Assembly: GCA_001769215.1 (NCBI GenBank)
Contig: MEOL01000030.1
Coordinates: forward strand, 87,215 to 151,214
Reading direction: 5' to 3'
Source: Bacteroidetes bacterium GWF2_41_31
GTDB taxonomy: Bacteria; Bacteroidota; Bacteroidia; Bacteroidales; F082
DNA length: 64,000 nucleotides
Under the pieces are notes generated by a model. It worked only from the letters and a program-made list of their open reading frames with translations, did not search any database and had not been told where the DNA came from. Positions 56,629-64,000 of this stretch are shown piece by piece. The stretch's first letter is position 1, and each line of letters opens with the position of its first letter. The translations under genes were made by a program, and so were the position numbers.

Positions 56629-57579
56629 ATGAATATGAGGAAGTTAGCCGTTGTGGCATTTGGAGGAAATGCACTACTTAGGGCAGGGCAGAGTGGAACG
56701 ATTTCGGAGCAGGAGCAAAATGCAAGCAATGCCAGCAGTAGTCTGGTGAAATTGATAAAGAGGGATTACGCGTTGGTACTAACGCATGGAAACGGCCCAC
56801 AAGTTGGGAACATATTGTTGGCCAATACAGCCGGGAACAAATTATATGGAGTGCCGGATATGCCACTTGATATAAGTGTGGCTTATTCTCAAGGTTTTAT
56901 AGGATACATTTTAGAACAGCAGTTGCGTAATGTTTTAATGAAGGAAGATCTGGAATCGGATATTATCTCCATTATTACCCAGGTGCTTGTCAACAAAGAT
57001 GATCCAGCATTTAAAAATCCAACCAAGCCAATAGGCCCCTATTATAAAAAGGAGGAAGTGGAGAAATTGATGGCAGAAACGGGCTCCATTTACAAAGAAG
57101 ATGCAGCAGGTAGAGGATGGCGCAAAGTTGTGGCTTCGCCCACACCACTGGTAATTTTTAACCGGAAAACGATCGAGCAAATCGCCAGAAGTGGCCACAT
57201 TGTGATTGCCGTTGGTGGAGGTGGAATTCCTTGTTATTATAGGGAAGAAAATTTTCTGGAGGGAATCGATGCTGTCATTGACAAGGACCTGGCCTCATCG
57301 CTGTTGGCTTCGCAGGTTCGGGCAGATAAATTATTCATTCTCACTGATGTGCCTAAGGTTTGTTTGAATTTTAATACACCTCAACAGCAGTCACTCGACA
57401 GGTTAAATATCGCCGATGCCAAACGATATTTGGCTGAAGGTCAATTTGGTGAAGGTAGCATGGGACCGAAAATAAAGGCGGCCATTCGATTTGTAGAAAC
57501 TACCGGAAAAGATGCCATCATTACTGAAACAACTTTACTTGGAGTTGATAATGGAGGAACCCGGGTTACGATGGTTTAA
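56629..57579 (+). CDS. arcC: Carbamate kinase
   Basis: About 316 residues. Opens with VVAFGGNALL, then THGNGPQVGN, GGGGIP, VIDKDLASSLLA and ILTDVPKVCLNF, a complete amino-acid-kinase fold of the carbamate kinase type. It makes ATP from carbamoyl phosphate in fermentative arginine or agmatine use. No arcA, arcB or arcD is here. ATGs at 56629 and 56635 are both possible. It converges on rex across a bidirectional terminator. Confidence 0.93.
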   Translation: MNMRKLAVVAFGGNALLRAGQSGTISEQEQNASNASSSLVKLIKRDYALVLTHGNGPQVGNILLANTAGNKLYGVPDMPLDISVAYSQGFIGYILEQQLRNVLMKEDLESDIISIITQVLVNKDDPAFKNPTKPIGPYYKKEEVEKLMAETGSIYKEDAAGRGWRKVVASPTPLVIFNRKTIEQIARSGHIVIAVGGGGIPCYYREENFLEGIDAVIDKDLASSLLASQVRADKLFILTDVPKVCLNFNTPQQQSLDRLNIADAKRYLAEGQFGEGSMGPKIKAAIRFVETTGKDAIITETTLLGVDNGGTRVTMV

Positions 57580-57613
57580 AAACCAACCGATTAGAATTAA
57601 GATCAATATGAAT

Positions 57614-57642
57614 GAAAAAGCCGGGAAACCGGCATTTTTTTT
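57614..57642. terminator. Bidirectional terminator between arcC and rex
   Basis: GCCGG (57620-57624), GAAA loop, CCGGC (57629-57633), with an A-run left and a T-run right. Its right edge touches the rex stop. Confidence 0.9.
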
Positions 57643-58312
57643 AAATGGTAGTTATATTTTCTTCTTCCAGGGTTTTCATTTTGACATAAAAGGCCACTTT
57701 CTCCAGGGTTGTTATCATGTCGTATTCTTCCAAATAAACATATTCGGGCACATCAATGGGTTTGGGAGTATAATTTAGCAAACCTTTGATACCTGCAGCC
57801 ACTAGTTCGTTGGCTGTTTGACTGGCATTTTCGGCAGGTACGGTAATGATGGCGATCTGTATCCCCTCTTTTTCGATGATTTCTCTCATTCTGGTGGCTG
57901 AATAGCATGGTACGCCATTCATCGTGTTCCCTATTTTGTCGGGATTGGTATCAAATCCTGCTATGATGGAGAGTTTGTGACGTTTCCCACTGAAATAGTT
58001 AATCAATGCCCGACCCAGGTTTCCCATGCCCACGATGGCTACTTTGATGCCTTCTTCACTATCGATGATATTGCCAATCAAGTTGATCAATTCTTTGATG
58101 TTATATCCTTTTCGGAGTGTGCCGGAATAACCAATCAACATGAGGTCCCTACGCACCTGTACTGGCGTAATATGCTGTATGCTGGCTATTTCATGTGAAA
58201 AAATATGACTTTTGCCTCGACTCAGGCAAAGTAACAAGGCCCTGCGATATTGGCTTAGCCTGGCAATGGTCTTGTGTGGTAAATTATCGAATGTCCCCCT
58301 ATCTTCCATCAT
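57641..58312 (-). CDS. rex: Redox-sensing transcriptional repressor Rex
   Basis: 223-residue NADH-sensing repressor. N-terminal winged helix (about 12-85) with TIARLSQYRRALL and ASIQHITPVQVRRDLMLIG, followed by a Rossmann domain (about 90-210) with GMGNLGRALINYF and FDTNPDKIG. DNA binding is released by high NADH, giving control of fermentation and respiration genes. A promoter and a Rex-like box lie upstream. Confidence 0.95.
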   Translation of the reverse strand: MMEDRGTFDNLPHKTIARLSQYRRALLLCLSRGKSHIFSHEIASIQHITPVQVRRDLMLIGYSGTLRKGYNIKELINLIGNIIDSEEGIKVAIVGMGNLGRALINYFSGKRHKLSIIAGFDTNPDKIGNTMNGVPCYSATRMREIIEKEGIQIAIITVPAENASQTANELVAAGIKGLLNYTPKPIDVPEYVYLEEYDMITTLEKVAFYVKMKTLEEENITTI

Positions 58313-58336
58313 ATTCTTGTTAATTTAATAACAAGA

Positions 58337-58368
58337 CAAAAGTACAAGTGTTGATTGTTTAATCCAAA
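58337..58368 (-). promoter_or_regulatory. Promoter of rex
   Basis: Read on minus: TTTGG, 19-base spacer, TACTTTTG; strong match to both Bacteroidota elements, 25 bases before the ATG. Confidence 0.75.
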
Positions 58369-58371
58369 TAA

Positions 58372-58389
58372 TTGTTAATAAAATAACAT
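58372..58389. promoter_or_regulatory. Candidate Rex operator
   Basis: An 18-base palindrome-like site, TTGTTAATAAAATAACAT, matches the TTGTTAA/N/TTAACAA Rex box pattern with one terminal mismatch. It sits just upstream of the rex -33 element. An overlapping perfect AATAACA-t-TGTTATT palindrome adds a second half-site. Confidence 0.45.
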
Positions 58390-58551
58390 TGTTATTTTTT
58401 AGCTTCAAAAGGGGCGTGGGTTTCAGGTTGTATTGGCCGGTTAAATCGTTTTTGGATAAACATTAACAATTAGTTGAAAGAAATACAGAATCATGCCATT
58501 TCAAGCATGATTAAGCGAGATGATCTGAAATAGACTGTGATCTTTTGTATT

Positions 58552-59508
58552 TCACTGGTTTTGGATCATCCAAACCATAAAAACCAGATACGAAAAAATG
58601 AGGATACTTCCTTCGATGCGGGTAATGGTTTTCGAAGTTTTTCCAACATAGATAAGCAGGGCAATGAAAATCCCGGAGGCAAACAGCAGGATGAGTTGCA
58701 CATTAAGGGAAATGTCAAAAGGAATGGGGTGGATTACCGCACTTAACCCCAGTACCAGAAAGATGTTGAAGATATTGCTTCCCAGCACGTTGCCAAGTGC
58801 AATATCGGTTTTTTTATTCATCGCGGCAACAATACTGGTCGCCAATTCGGGTAGCGAAGTGGCTATCGCTATCACGGTTAATCCCATCATCGAATCAGAG
58901 ATACCCAGTCGGGCACCAATTACCGTGGAGCTGTCGACGATCCATTTTCCTCCAAAATACAGCCCTGCCGTACCCCCAACAACAAGCAAGATGGTGCGAA
59001 TCCACGACATGGTGGCTTGAGAAATGTCAGGGGGGGTATGATCAGGAGTTGATTTGAAAAATATCAGGTAAAGCACATACACACAAAGCGCTAAAAGGAT
59101 TGCTCCATCCAGCTGATCGATGATGTTTGGCCCCTTAAAAATAAGCCGATCATTGGCCAGGATGATGAGTGTAGCGATAGCCAGCAGGTTGAGCCAAACA
59201 TCACGTTTGTAAACACTCTTTACAGCGTATATAGGGTAAATGGCTGCAGTAATGCCAACGATGAACAGCGTATTCATTAAGTTACTACCTACCACATTTC
59301 CGATGGCCAGGCCCGTGTTGCCTGATATGCTTGCAAAAACATTAATCATGAGCTCGGGCAACGAGGTGCCGATGGCTACGATGGTAAGCCCGATAATCAT
59401 TTGCGAAAGACCAAGTTTAACTCCTGCGGCAGAGGCTCCATCCACGAGGTATTTGGCTCCGGTTATCAATATGATAAATCCTGCAATAAAAAGAAAATAT
59501 TCTGTCAT
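58552..59508 (-). CDS. Calcium/sodium antiporter (CaCA family, YrbG-like)
   Basis: 318 residues, ten helices in two inverted repeats. Each repeat has the ion-site motif: GTSLPELMINVFAS with GNVVGSNLMN, and ATSLPELATSIVAA with GNVLGSNIFN. It exchanges Ca2+ for Na+ at the inner membrane. 14 bases separate it from the YggS gene upstream, so they are likely one transcript. Confidence 0.93.
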   Translation of the reverse strand: MTEYFLFIAGFIILITGAKYLVDGASAAGVKLGLSQMIIGLTIVAIGTSLPELMINVFASISGNTGLAIGNVVGSNLMNTLFIVGITAAIYPIYAVKSVYKRDVWLNLLAIATLIILANDRLIFKGPNIIDQLDGAILLALCVYVLYLIFFKSTPDHTPPDISQATMSWIRTILLVVGGTAGLYFGGKWIVDSSTVIGARLGISDSMMGLTVIAIATSLPELATSIVAAMNKKTDIALGNVLGSNIFNIFLVLGLSAVIHPIPFDISLNVQLILLFASGIFIALLIYVGKTSKTITRIEGSILIFSYLVFMVWMIQNQ

Positions 59509-59522
59509 AGAGTAAGGTGCTG

Positions 59523-60191
59523 TTAGTAATTGCGTTCACCAAAGATTCCGGTTCCGATTCTGATCATGGTGCTGCCTGCTTTGATGGCTATTTGAAAATC
59601 ATCAGACATGCCCATGGATAGCTCTCTGAAAGAGTCCATGGAAGGGAAAAACTCGGATTTTAATTGACGGAAACAGGTACTCAGTTGGTCAAACTCCCGG
59701 GCCACCTGATTGGTGTCGTCGGTTAAGGTGGCCATTCCCATCACGCCTGTTACCCGGATATTCTCCATTTTTTTGTATTGTTCGGAAGATAAAATTTCCC
59801 TTGCTTCAGCAATATTTAATCCAAATTTGGTTTCTTCCTCAGCAATATGAAATTGCAGCAGACAATCGATTACACGTTGGTTTTCAGCGGCTTGCTTGTT
59901 AATCTCAGCGAGAAGCTTCAAACTGTCAACCGCATGAATCAGTTTAACAAACGAGGCAATAGCTTTTACCTTGTTGGTTTGCAGGTGGCCAATAAAGTGC
60001 CATTCGATATCACGAGGCAACAAGGGGAACTTGGTCGCCATATCCTGTGCCTTGTTTTCACCAAAAATACGCTGTCCGGCATTATAAGCTTCCTGTATGT
60101 ATTCCACGGGTTTCGTTTTCGTAACGGCAACCAGTTTTGCCTTTGGGGGGATTAGTTGACGATAGTGTTTCAGGTTTTGTTGAATACTCAT
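59523..60191 (-). CDS. YggS-family pyridoxal-phosphate homeostasis protein
   Basis: 222 residues, single alanine-racemase-like barrel that binds PLP. LVAVTKTKPVEYI has the PLP lysine, then FGENKAQDM, WHFIGHLQTNK and MGMSDDFQIAIKAGSTMIRIGT. It buffers PLP and affects amino-acid and vitamin B6 pools rather than having a clear catalytic role. Own -7 element at 60206-60213. Confidence 0.93.
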   Translation of the reverse strand: MSIQQNLKHYRQLIPPKAKLVAVTKTKPVEYIQEAYNAGQRIFGENKAQDMATKFPLLPRDIEWHFIGHLQTNKVKAIASFVKLIHAVDSLKLLAEINKQAAENQRVIDCLLQFHIAEEETKFGLNIAEAREILSSEQYKKMENIRVTGVMGMATLTDDTNQVAREFDQLSTCFRQLKSEFFPSMDSFRELSMGMSDDFQIAIKAGSTMIRIGTGIFGERNY

Positions 60192-60205
60192 GGGGATATT
60201 TTTTG

Positions 60206-60213
60206 CAAAGATA
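60206..60213 (-). promoter_or_regulatory. -7 element (TATCTTTG) before the YggS gene
   Basis: Exact match on minus, 14 bases before the ATG at 60191. Confidence 0.5.
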
Positions 60214-60265
60214 ATCCTTTCGCCACATTTTATAATTGAAGAAGTCGCAACAATAGTGGATTGAT

Positions 60266-60273
60266 TACTTTTG
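60266..60273 (+). promoter_or_regulatory. -7 element (TACTTTTG) before the LTA-synthase-like gene
   Basis: Exact match, 85 bases before the ATG at 60359, giving a leader of about 75 bases. Confidence 0.5.
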
Positions 60274-60358
60274 CACGTTGAAGCCTGTTTTCAGGTTTTC
60301 AAACATCGGTGAGATGCCATTTTTCAAACGTACAATTTAAAGTTAACCAGGTAGCCGC

Positions 60359-62221
60359 ATGAAGCAATCGTTTATATTGATAATCAAGCAATTTATCTTT
60401 TGGTTGGTGTTTTTTGCTATGCTACGCGCCTTGTTTCTGATTTATTATTTTTCTCACCTTCATGTAGCCCACATACCTGTTTGGGAAGTGTTACAAACTT
60501 TTTATTACGCGCTTCCGGTTGATATTGCTTCGGCATCCTATGTGTTGGTGGTGCCGTTTATATTGCAATTGGCCGGTTTCGTATTTAAAGGGCGGTGGTT
60601 GGATGTGATGAACAAAATTTACTCGGCCCTCGTGATATTTGTTTACTTATTGATTACAACCGGCGAACTGGCGATTTATGGGGAATGGAAGACCAAATTA
60701 TCATACAAAGCACTGTCGTATCTCGAACGTCCCGATGAGGTGTTTAATTCTTATACCACCAGCGGTTTCTTCTTTTTGACCACGATCCTGTTGATTGGGG
60801 TCCTGTTTTTTTTCTGGATTTACATCAAGAAGGTTTATCCAAAACAAGCGACTTTATTAAATAGAAATTGGTGGGGTAAATTATTGTATTTACTAATCGT
60901 ACCTTTTCTGCTTTTTTCCGGCATCAGAGGAGGTTGGCAAGCCATTCCCATTACGGCAAGTGTTTCTTACTTCTCCAAACAAAACATGCTGAACCTGGCT
61001 GCTATAAACAACGGTTATAACCTGGTATTTAGCTTGCTCGAATACCGCGAGATGAATCAGCGGAATGTGTTTAGTACACTTCCTTCCCAACAAGCCAATC
61101 AGGTTGTGAAGCAGTTACACCATGTTGAAAAAGACACCACCATCCCTATATTAAACACATCCCGACCAAACATTGTTATCTTGTTGCTGGAAAGTTTTTC
61201 GGGTGATTTATTGGAATCGTTGGGTGGAATTCCGGGGATTACCCCGCGCATTCACAAGTTAGAAAAAGAAGGGTTGTTGTTCACCAATTTTTATGCCACG
61301 GGGAACCGCTCGCAGCAAGCCATGGCGAGTATCTATGGTGGCCTGCCCGCTTTGCCTGTTGTTACTTTGACCAATTATCCCGAAAAATATGGCTCCGTGC
61401 CCAGCCTGATCACGCAGTTGCGTCCTTTGGGATACCACACTTCGTTTTTCTTTGGCGGTCAGCTCAATTATGGCAACATCAAGAGCTTTCTGGTAGCCAA
61501 TCATTTAGATCTGATTGTGGAAGGAAAGGACCTGGATGCCGGTATACCAAGAGGAAAATTGGGCGTACATGATGTCGATTTTCTCCATCATTTTGTCGGG
61601 GAACTAAACCAACTGCCCGAGCCGTTTTTTTCAACTGCTTTCACTTTAAGCTCTCATTCACCGTACGATCAGCCCGGTATACGAACCATTGATTTTGTTG
61701 AATTCGAGCGTGCTTTTGTCAATTCTGCCCACTATACCGATTCGGCAGTCGGCCTGTTTTTTAACATGGCAAAACTCCAGCCCTGGTATAGCAATACCCT
61801 GTTTATCATTATGGCCGATCATTCGCACAATTCATATCACAATTATCCTTTGGAAAGTTTTGAATACCATCAAATTCCGTTGTTGTTGCTTGGAGGAGCG
61901 CTTAAGGATAGCTTGCACGGACTTCAGGACGACAGGTTGTTCAGCAATGTGGACATCACGGCCACTCTGTTGCATCAACTGGGGCAATCTTCAGAGGCTT
62001 TTTTTTGGAGCAAGAACATGTTTAATCCCTTTTCGCCGCACTTTGCCTATTTCGACTTGAACGATGGCTTTGGATGGAAGCGCGATGAAGGGTACCTCGT
62101 TTTGAACATTCAGCAAAACACCCGATATCATTCAGAGGGTTCAACTGAAATTATTGATTCGTTGGAACTTCAGGGCAGGTCCTATGTTCAGGTATTGTTT
62201 GATGAGTTTTTGGGGTATTAA
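60359..62221 (+). CDS. LTA-synthase-like sulfatase-family membrane enzyme
   Basis: 620 residues. Five membrane helices (about 8-30, 48-70, 80-102, 133-153, 168-190), then a periplasmic alkaline-phosphatase-fold domain: IVILLLESFSGD (metal site), nucleophile T314 in YATGNRSQQAMAS, STAFTLSSHSPYD and MADHSHN. In Gram-positives this family polymerises glycerol phosphate; in Bacteroidota, which lack LTA, it more likely transfers phosphoglycerol or phosphoethanolamine to a glycan or lipid. No neighbour fixes the acceptor. Confidence 0.87.
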   Translation: MKQSFILIIKQFIFWLVFFAMLRALFLIYYFSHLHVAHIPVWEVLQTFYYALPVDIASASYVLVVPFILQLAGFVFKGRWLDVMNKIYSALVIFVYLLITTGELAIYGEWKTKLSYKALSYLERPDEVFNSYTTSGFFFLTTILLIGVLFFFWIYIKKVYPKQATLLNRNWWGKLLYLLIVPFLLFSGIRGGWQAIPITASVSYFSKQNMLNLAAINNGYNLVFSLLEYREMNQRNVFSTLPSQQANQVVKQLHHVEKDTTIPILNTSRPNIVILLLESFSGDLLESLGGIPGITPRIHKLEKEGLLFTNFYATGNRSQQAMASIYGGLPALPVVTLTNYPEKYGSVPSLITQLRPLGYHTSFFFGGQLNYGNIKSFLVANHLDLIVEGKDLDAGIPRGKLGVHDVDFLHHFVGELNQLPEPFFSTAFTLSSHSPYDQPGIRTIDFVEFERAFVNSAHYTDSAVGLFFNMAKLQPWYSNTLFIIMADHSHNSYHNYPLESFEYHQIPLLLLGGALKDSLHGLQDDRLFSNVDITATLLHQLGQSSEAFFWSKNMFNPFSPHFAYFDLNDGFGWKRDEGYLVLNIQQNTRYHSEGSTEIIDSLELQGRSYVQVLFDEFLGY

Positions 62222-62335
62222 GTATTGTTCACCTGTTGACGGTTCTTGACGGTAGATTCAGGAAAATTCCGTCAAATTGGCTTTATTTAGTTCTGAAAGG
62301 TTCAATCAAATTCATAAAAGTTTAATTTTGCCGAC

Positions 62336-62425
62336 GGAGAGTTGCCAGAGCGGTCGAATGGGGCGGTCTCGAAAACCGTTGTCCGCGCAAGTGGACCAAG
62401 GGTTCGAATCCCTTACTCTCCGCCA
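62336..62425 (+). tRNA. tRNA-Ser (CGA anticodon)
   Basis: 90 bases with encoded CCA. Acceptor arm GGAGAGT (62336-62342) pairs with ACTCTCC (62415-62421), discriminator G, CCA at 62423-62425. The anticodon arm is GCGGT-CTCGAAA-ACCGT with CGA at 62370-62372, which reads UCG. A long variable arm (GTCCGCGCAAGTGGAC) and a T arm with GGTTCGAATCC confirm the class II serine type. Confidence 0.97.
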
Positions 62426-62445
62426 GCCATCGAGGCAAATGCAAG

Positions 62446-62490
62446 AAAACCACCGGATAACTCAATGTTGACGGTGGTTTTTGGTTTTTT
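62446..62490 (+). terminator. Terminator after tRNA-Ser
   Basis: AAAACCACCG (62446-62455) pairs with CGGTGGTTTT (62472-62481) across 16 bases, followed by T-rich sequence. Confidence 0.85.
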
Positions 62491-62633
62491 GCGGGGTTCA
62501 ATCATCCCATTCAACGTTTTGCAGCTACCGAAGGGCGGGATTTTTACCACAAAACTTGATTTGAAAAACAAGTGTTCCATTAACCAAAAAACCGTCTTTG
62601 GAACACGAAACCCCGCCTTTTGGGTAGGTGCTG
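62491..62633. repeat. Nested inverted-repeat element downstream of higA
   Basis: Three concentric arms: GCGGGGTT (62491-62498) with AACCCCGC (62609-62616); an imperfect arm CAGCTACCGAAGGGCGGG (62522-62539) with its near-complement at 62611-62633; and GTGTTCCA (62572-62579) with TGGAACAC (62599-62606). The first two arms share the same right-hand partner, so the element can fold in alternative ways. It lies between the tRNA terminator and the end of higA. Confidence 0.6.
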
Positions 62634-62670
62634 ATATATGCGGTTTTTCTTCTTTCGGTCAAGTCGCACG

Positions 62671-62976
62671 TCAGATTTTAACATTCAATTCAAGTCGTCC
62701 GCCAAAACCAAGTTCAATGATTTTTTGAAGTGTCGAAATGCGAGCTTCTTTTATGTTGTTCTCTATTTTTGAAATGTAAGATTTGGTTGTCCCAACTTTT
62801 TCCGCAAGTTGTTCCTGAGTCATTCCCATTTCTACACGAGTGTCGTGAATCAAAGCCCCGATTTTGAACGCATCATAACCTGCTTCAAGTTCGTCACGCT
62901 CTTTTGTCCCACGTTTGCCGTAGTTTTTTTCTTTGAACTCTTCAAGTGTCATTATATTTTTATTTTTTGTTTTCAT
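62671..62976 (-). CDS. higA: HigA-type antitoxin, XRE family
   Basis: 101-residue helix-turn-helix protein (HTH about 40-95; GALIHDTRVEMGMTQEQLAEKVG, longer in full, and SYISKIEN). It neutralises and co-represses the adjacent toxin. The gene overlaps higB by 17 bases on the same strand, toxin first, the usual hig order. ATG at 62976 or an internal one at 62952. Confidence 0.88.
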   Translation of the reverse strand: MKTKNKNIMTLEEFKEKNYGKRGTKERDELEAGYDAFKIGALIHDTRVEMGMTQEQLAEKVGTTKSYISKIENNIKEARISTLQKIIELGFGGRLELNVKI

Positions 62977-63307
62977 ATTCTGTTTTTATTTTAAGTGCCA
63001 TTTCTATTTCTTTCTTAGGTATCTTTTGAGTTTTCTTTTGAAAACCGTTTGCTAAAATAACCAATTGTCCTTGGTCAAAAAAACAGAAAATACTAAAAAT
63101 GTCGCTTCCTAGTTGAACTCGGACTTCATAAAGTCCTTCCGTGTTCTCTATGTGTTTAAGATATGTTTCCGGAACTCTTTGTAAGTCTTCAATCAAGTCA
63201 AAAGTCCAAACAATTTTTGCTTTTACTTTTTTGTCTTGTTTGGAAAAGAAGTCTTGAAAGTAGTTTTTGAAAAACAATATCTTTCTGTGTTTCTGATTTT
63301 TGTCCAT
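62960..63307 (-). CDS. higB: HigB-type toxin, RelE/Gp49-like
   Basis: 115-residue type II toxin. DKKVKAKIVWTFDLIEDL, then YLKHIENTEGLYEVRVQLGSDIFSIFCFF and ILANGFQKKTQKIPKKEIEMAL, are the Gp49-like ribosome-dependent mRNase pattern, with the conserved Gly-Leu-Tyr-Glu-Val-Arg stretch and late Lys residues for RNA. A -7 element (TAACTTTG) lies at 63326-63333. Confidence 0.88.
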   Translation of the reverse strand: MDKNQKHRKILFFKNYFQDFFSKQDKKVKAKIVWTFDLIEDLQRVPETYLKHIENTEGLYEVRVQLGSDIFSIFCFFDQGQLVILANGFQKKTQKIPKKEIEMALKIKTEYENKK

Positions 63308-63717
63308 TCCGTATGGTTATCGGGACAAAGTTAAATAAGTTATCCTAAAGTGAAACATAAATAGTCATTATATTTTATTGGGGTTCTCAAAATCGGATAT
63401 AACTACTAGATAACTAACATACTATGGAACTTATTTTCGCTACATGTGTTATACAGGTAGAGTTGCTATAGTTCCTTTTGGTCATCATTAAATTTCATTT
63501 TCAATACAGTATTCGATTTTATCGGTTATAGATATTTTAATCCGGGTTTTTCATTGTAAATGGATCGTCGGGTTTTTTAGGTGGGGTAAATTTAGGAAAA
63601 TATTTTATTGGTTTTAAATGGGGTGTGGGAAATTATTGTGTTGTATACTTCCGGCGGTGGTTTTTAAACAAAGTACAGGAGGTAGGTGTATAGTGGCATT
63701 AATGGTCACGCGTAACG
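63308..63717. other. Non-coding accessory stretch upstream of higB
   Basis: About 400 bases without a gene. Contents: the higB promoter at the left (-7 TAACTTTG at 63326-63333), and an imperfect stem-loop near 63424-63473 (outer GGAACT/AGTTCC, inner CTACATGT/ACAGGTAG). A 64-codon plus-strand frame at 63618-63812 has no domain and runs antisense to the HEPN gene, so I treat it as chance. Confidence 0.5.
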
Positions 63718-63738
63718 CTTTCGCTAAACGCGCGCCAG
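63706..63738. repeat. GC-rich inverted repeat at the broken end of the HEPN gene
   Basis: CGCGT (63709-63713) pairs with ACGCG (63728-63732) within a strikingly GC-rich island surrounded by AT-rich DNA. It covers the point where HEPN homology ends. Confidence 0.55.
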
Positions 63739-63921
63739 TGATGGGGCTTCAATCTTTTGTTGCACTAATAGTGCGCCAACAGCATAAAAACAAGCGTAAT
63801 AAAGTCTGTTAATTGCCGTGTTCCAGAATTTGTTGTCTATGTGCGTTTTCACTTCCTCAATGGTTTCCAGCGCACGGCCAAATCGGTATTTTATGTAATC
63901 TTCAGGCTTATATTCTGTCAT
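63724..63921 (-). pseudogene. Truncated HEPN-domain gene
   Basis: 65 residues, about half of the usual 120-130. The first 58 or so match the HEPN family (YKPEDYIKYRFGRALETIEEV, shown in part, and NRLYYACFYAVGALLVQQKIEAPS); the last few (LARV then stop) come from the GC-rich repeat. The second half, including the region expected to follow KIEAP, is missing. HEPN proteins pair with MNT nucleotidyltransferases as toxin or RNase partners. The gene overlaps the upstream MNT stop by 4 bases (ATGA). Confidence 0.72.
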
Positions 63922-64000
63922 AATAATTTTCCTTCACGCATCACATTTTTATAAAAAGGGGTGAATCTGTATTTCGAATTCCATTCCTTTTCACTGTAAA
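63918..64000 (-). CDS. MNT-type nucleotidyltransferase, C-terminal end (partial)
   Basis: Read on minus from the window edge, one frame gives YSEKEWNSKYRFTPFYKNVM then REGKLL and stop. The TPFYKNVMREG ending is the typical C-terminus of small nucleotidyltransferases paired with HEPN proteins. The stop (63918-63920) overlaps the HEPN ATG as ATGA. The catalytic part lies outside the window. Confidence 0.65.
   Translation of the reverse strand, partial: YSEKEWNSKYRFTPFYKNVMREGKLL

Noticed and set aside
62277..62728. Plus-strand frames over the tRNA
   Set aside because: They run through tRNA-Ser, its terminator and the inverted repeats; no protein family is seen.

Overview
The window is a chromosomal segment of a Bacteroidota bacterium, most likely class Bacteroidia. 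The evidence is four proteins with C-terminal type IX secretion (T9SS, Por) sorting modules, PKD and DUF285/BspA-like surface proteins, a Rho factor with a long N-terminal insertion, Bacteroidota-specific families (DUF4293, DUF3078, DUF5683, DUF3276/PUR, TIGR02757) and many TAnnTTTG -7 promoter elements. The order or family cannot be fixed from this piece alone.

Layout. At 1-2450 there is a possible outer-membrane protein tail and a PKD-repeat T9SS protein closed by a strong bidirectional terminator. At 2487-4510 the minus strand carries the rpsF-rpsR-rplI operon followed by a SpoU rRNA methyltransferase. A small accessory patch (4838-7428) holds a DUF285 repeat protein and a Bro-N/DinD-like gene. 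Next come wecB, a NarL-type two-component pair, msrB and a CotH/LTD T9SS protein (7515-14523). From 14616 to 22739 are purine phosphorylase, acyl-CoA synthetase, a saccharopine-dehydrogenase-like protein, two haem-binding paralogues, TIGR02757, a DUF1573 protein, an aminotransferase and an orphan hypA. From 22878 to 32452 are ftsK-lolA, DUF423, a vitamin-uptake cluster (thiamine-binding protein, PnuC-type transporter, NadR-type kinase), a glycosyltransferase, a universal stress protein and mpl-DUF1573. From 32472 to 46672 are rho, DUF4293, a phosphoesterase, DUF3078, a TonB-C protein, rmuC-rlmB, the gabD-trmD-rplS block, an M1 peptidase, an S8 peptidase and a PUR protein. From 46893 to 62221 are parA-parB-DUF5683-dapB, a minus-strand lgt-suhB-DUF2061-nfeD block, a DMT transporter, an SLC13 transporter, carbamate kinase, rex, a Ca/Na antiporter, a YggS protein and an LTA-synthase-like enzyme.

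The right end changes character after tRNA-Ser(CGA) at 62336. It holds a higBA toxin-antitoxin pair, nested inverted repeats, about 400 bases with no gene, and the end of an MNT nucleotidyltransferase joined to a truncated HEPN gene. This looks like an accessory island beside a tRNA.

Most of the window is housekeeping. The points most worth a second look are the broken MNT/HEPN module and the hairpin elements around higBA, a REP/BIME-like paired hairpin at 53816-53925, a Rex-box candidate upstream of rex, the thiamine-binding/PnuC/NadR-kinase operon with unclear substrate, and the 11-unit 75-bp coding repeat. I saw no prophage, insertion sequence, CRISPR array or biosynthetic cluster.
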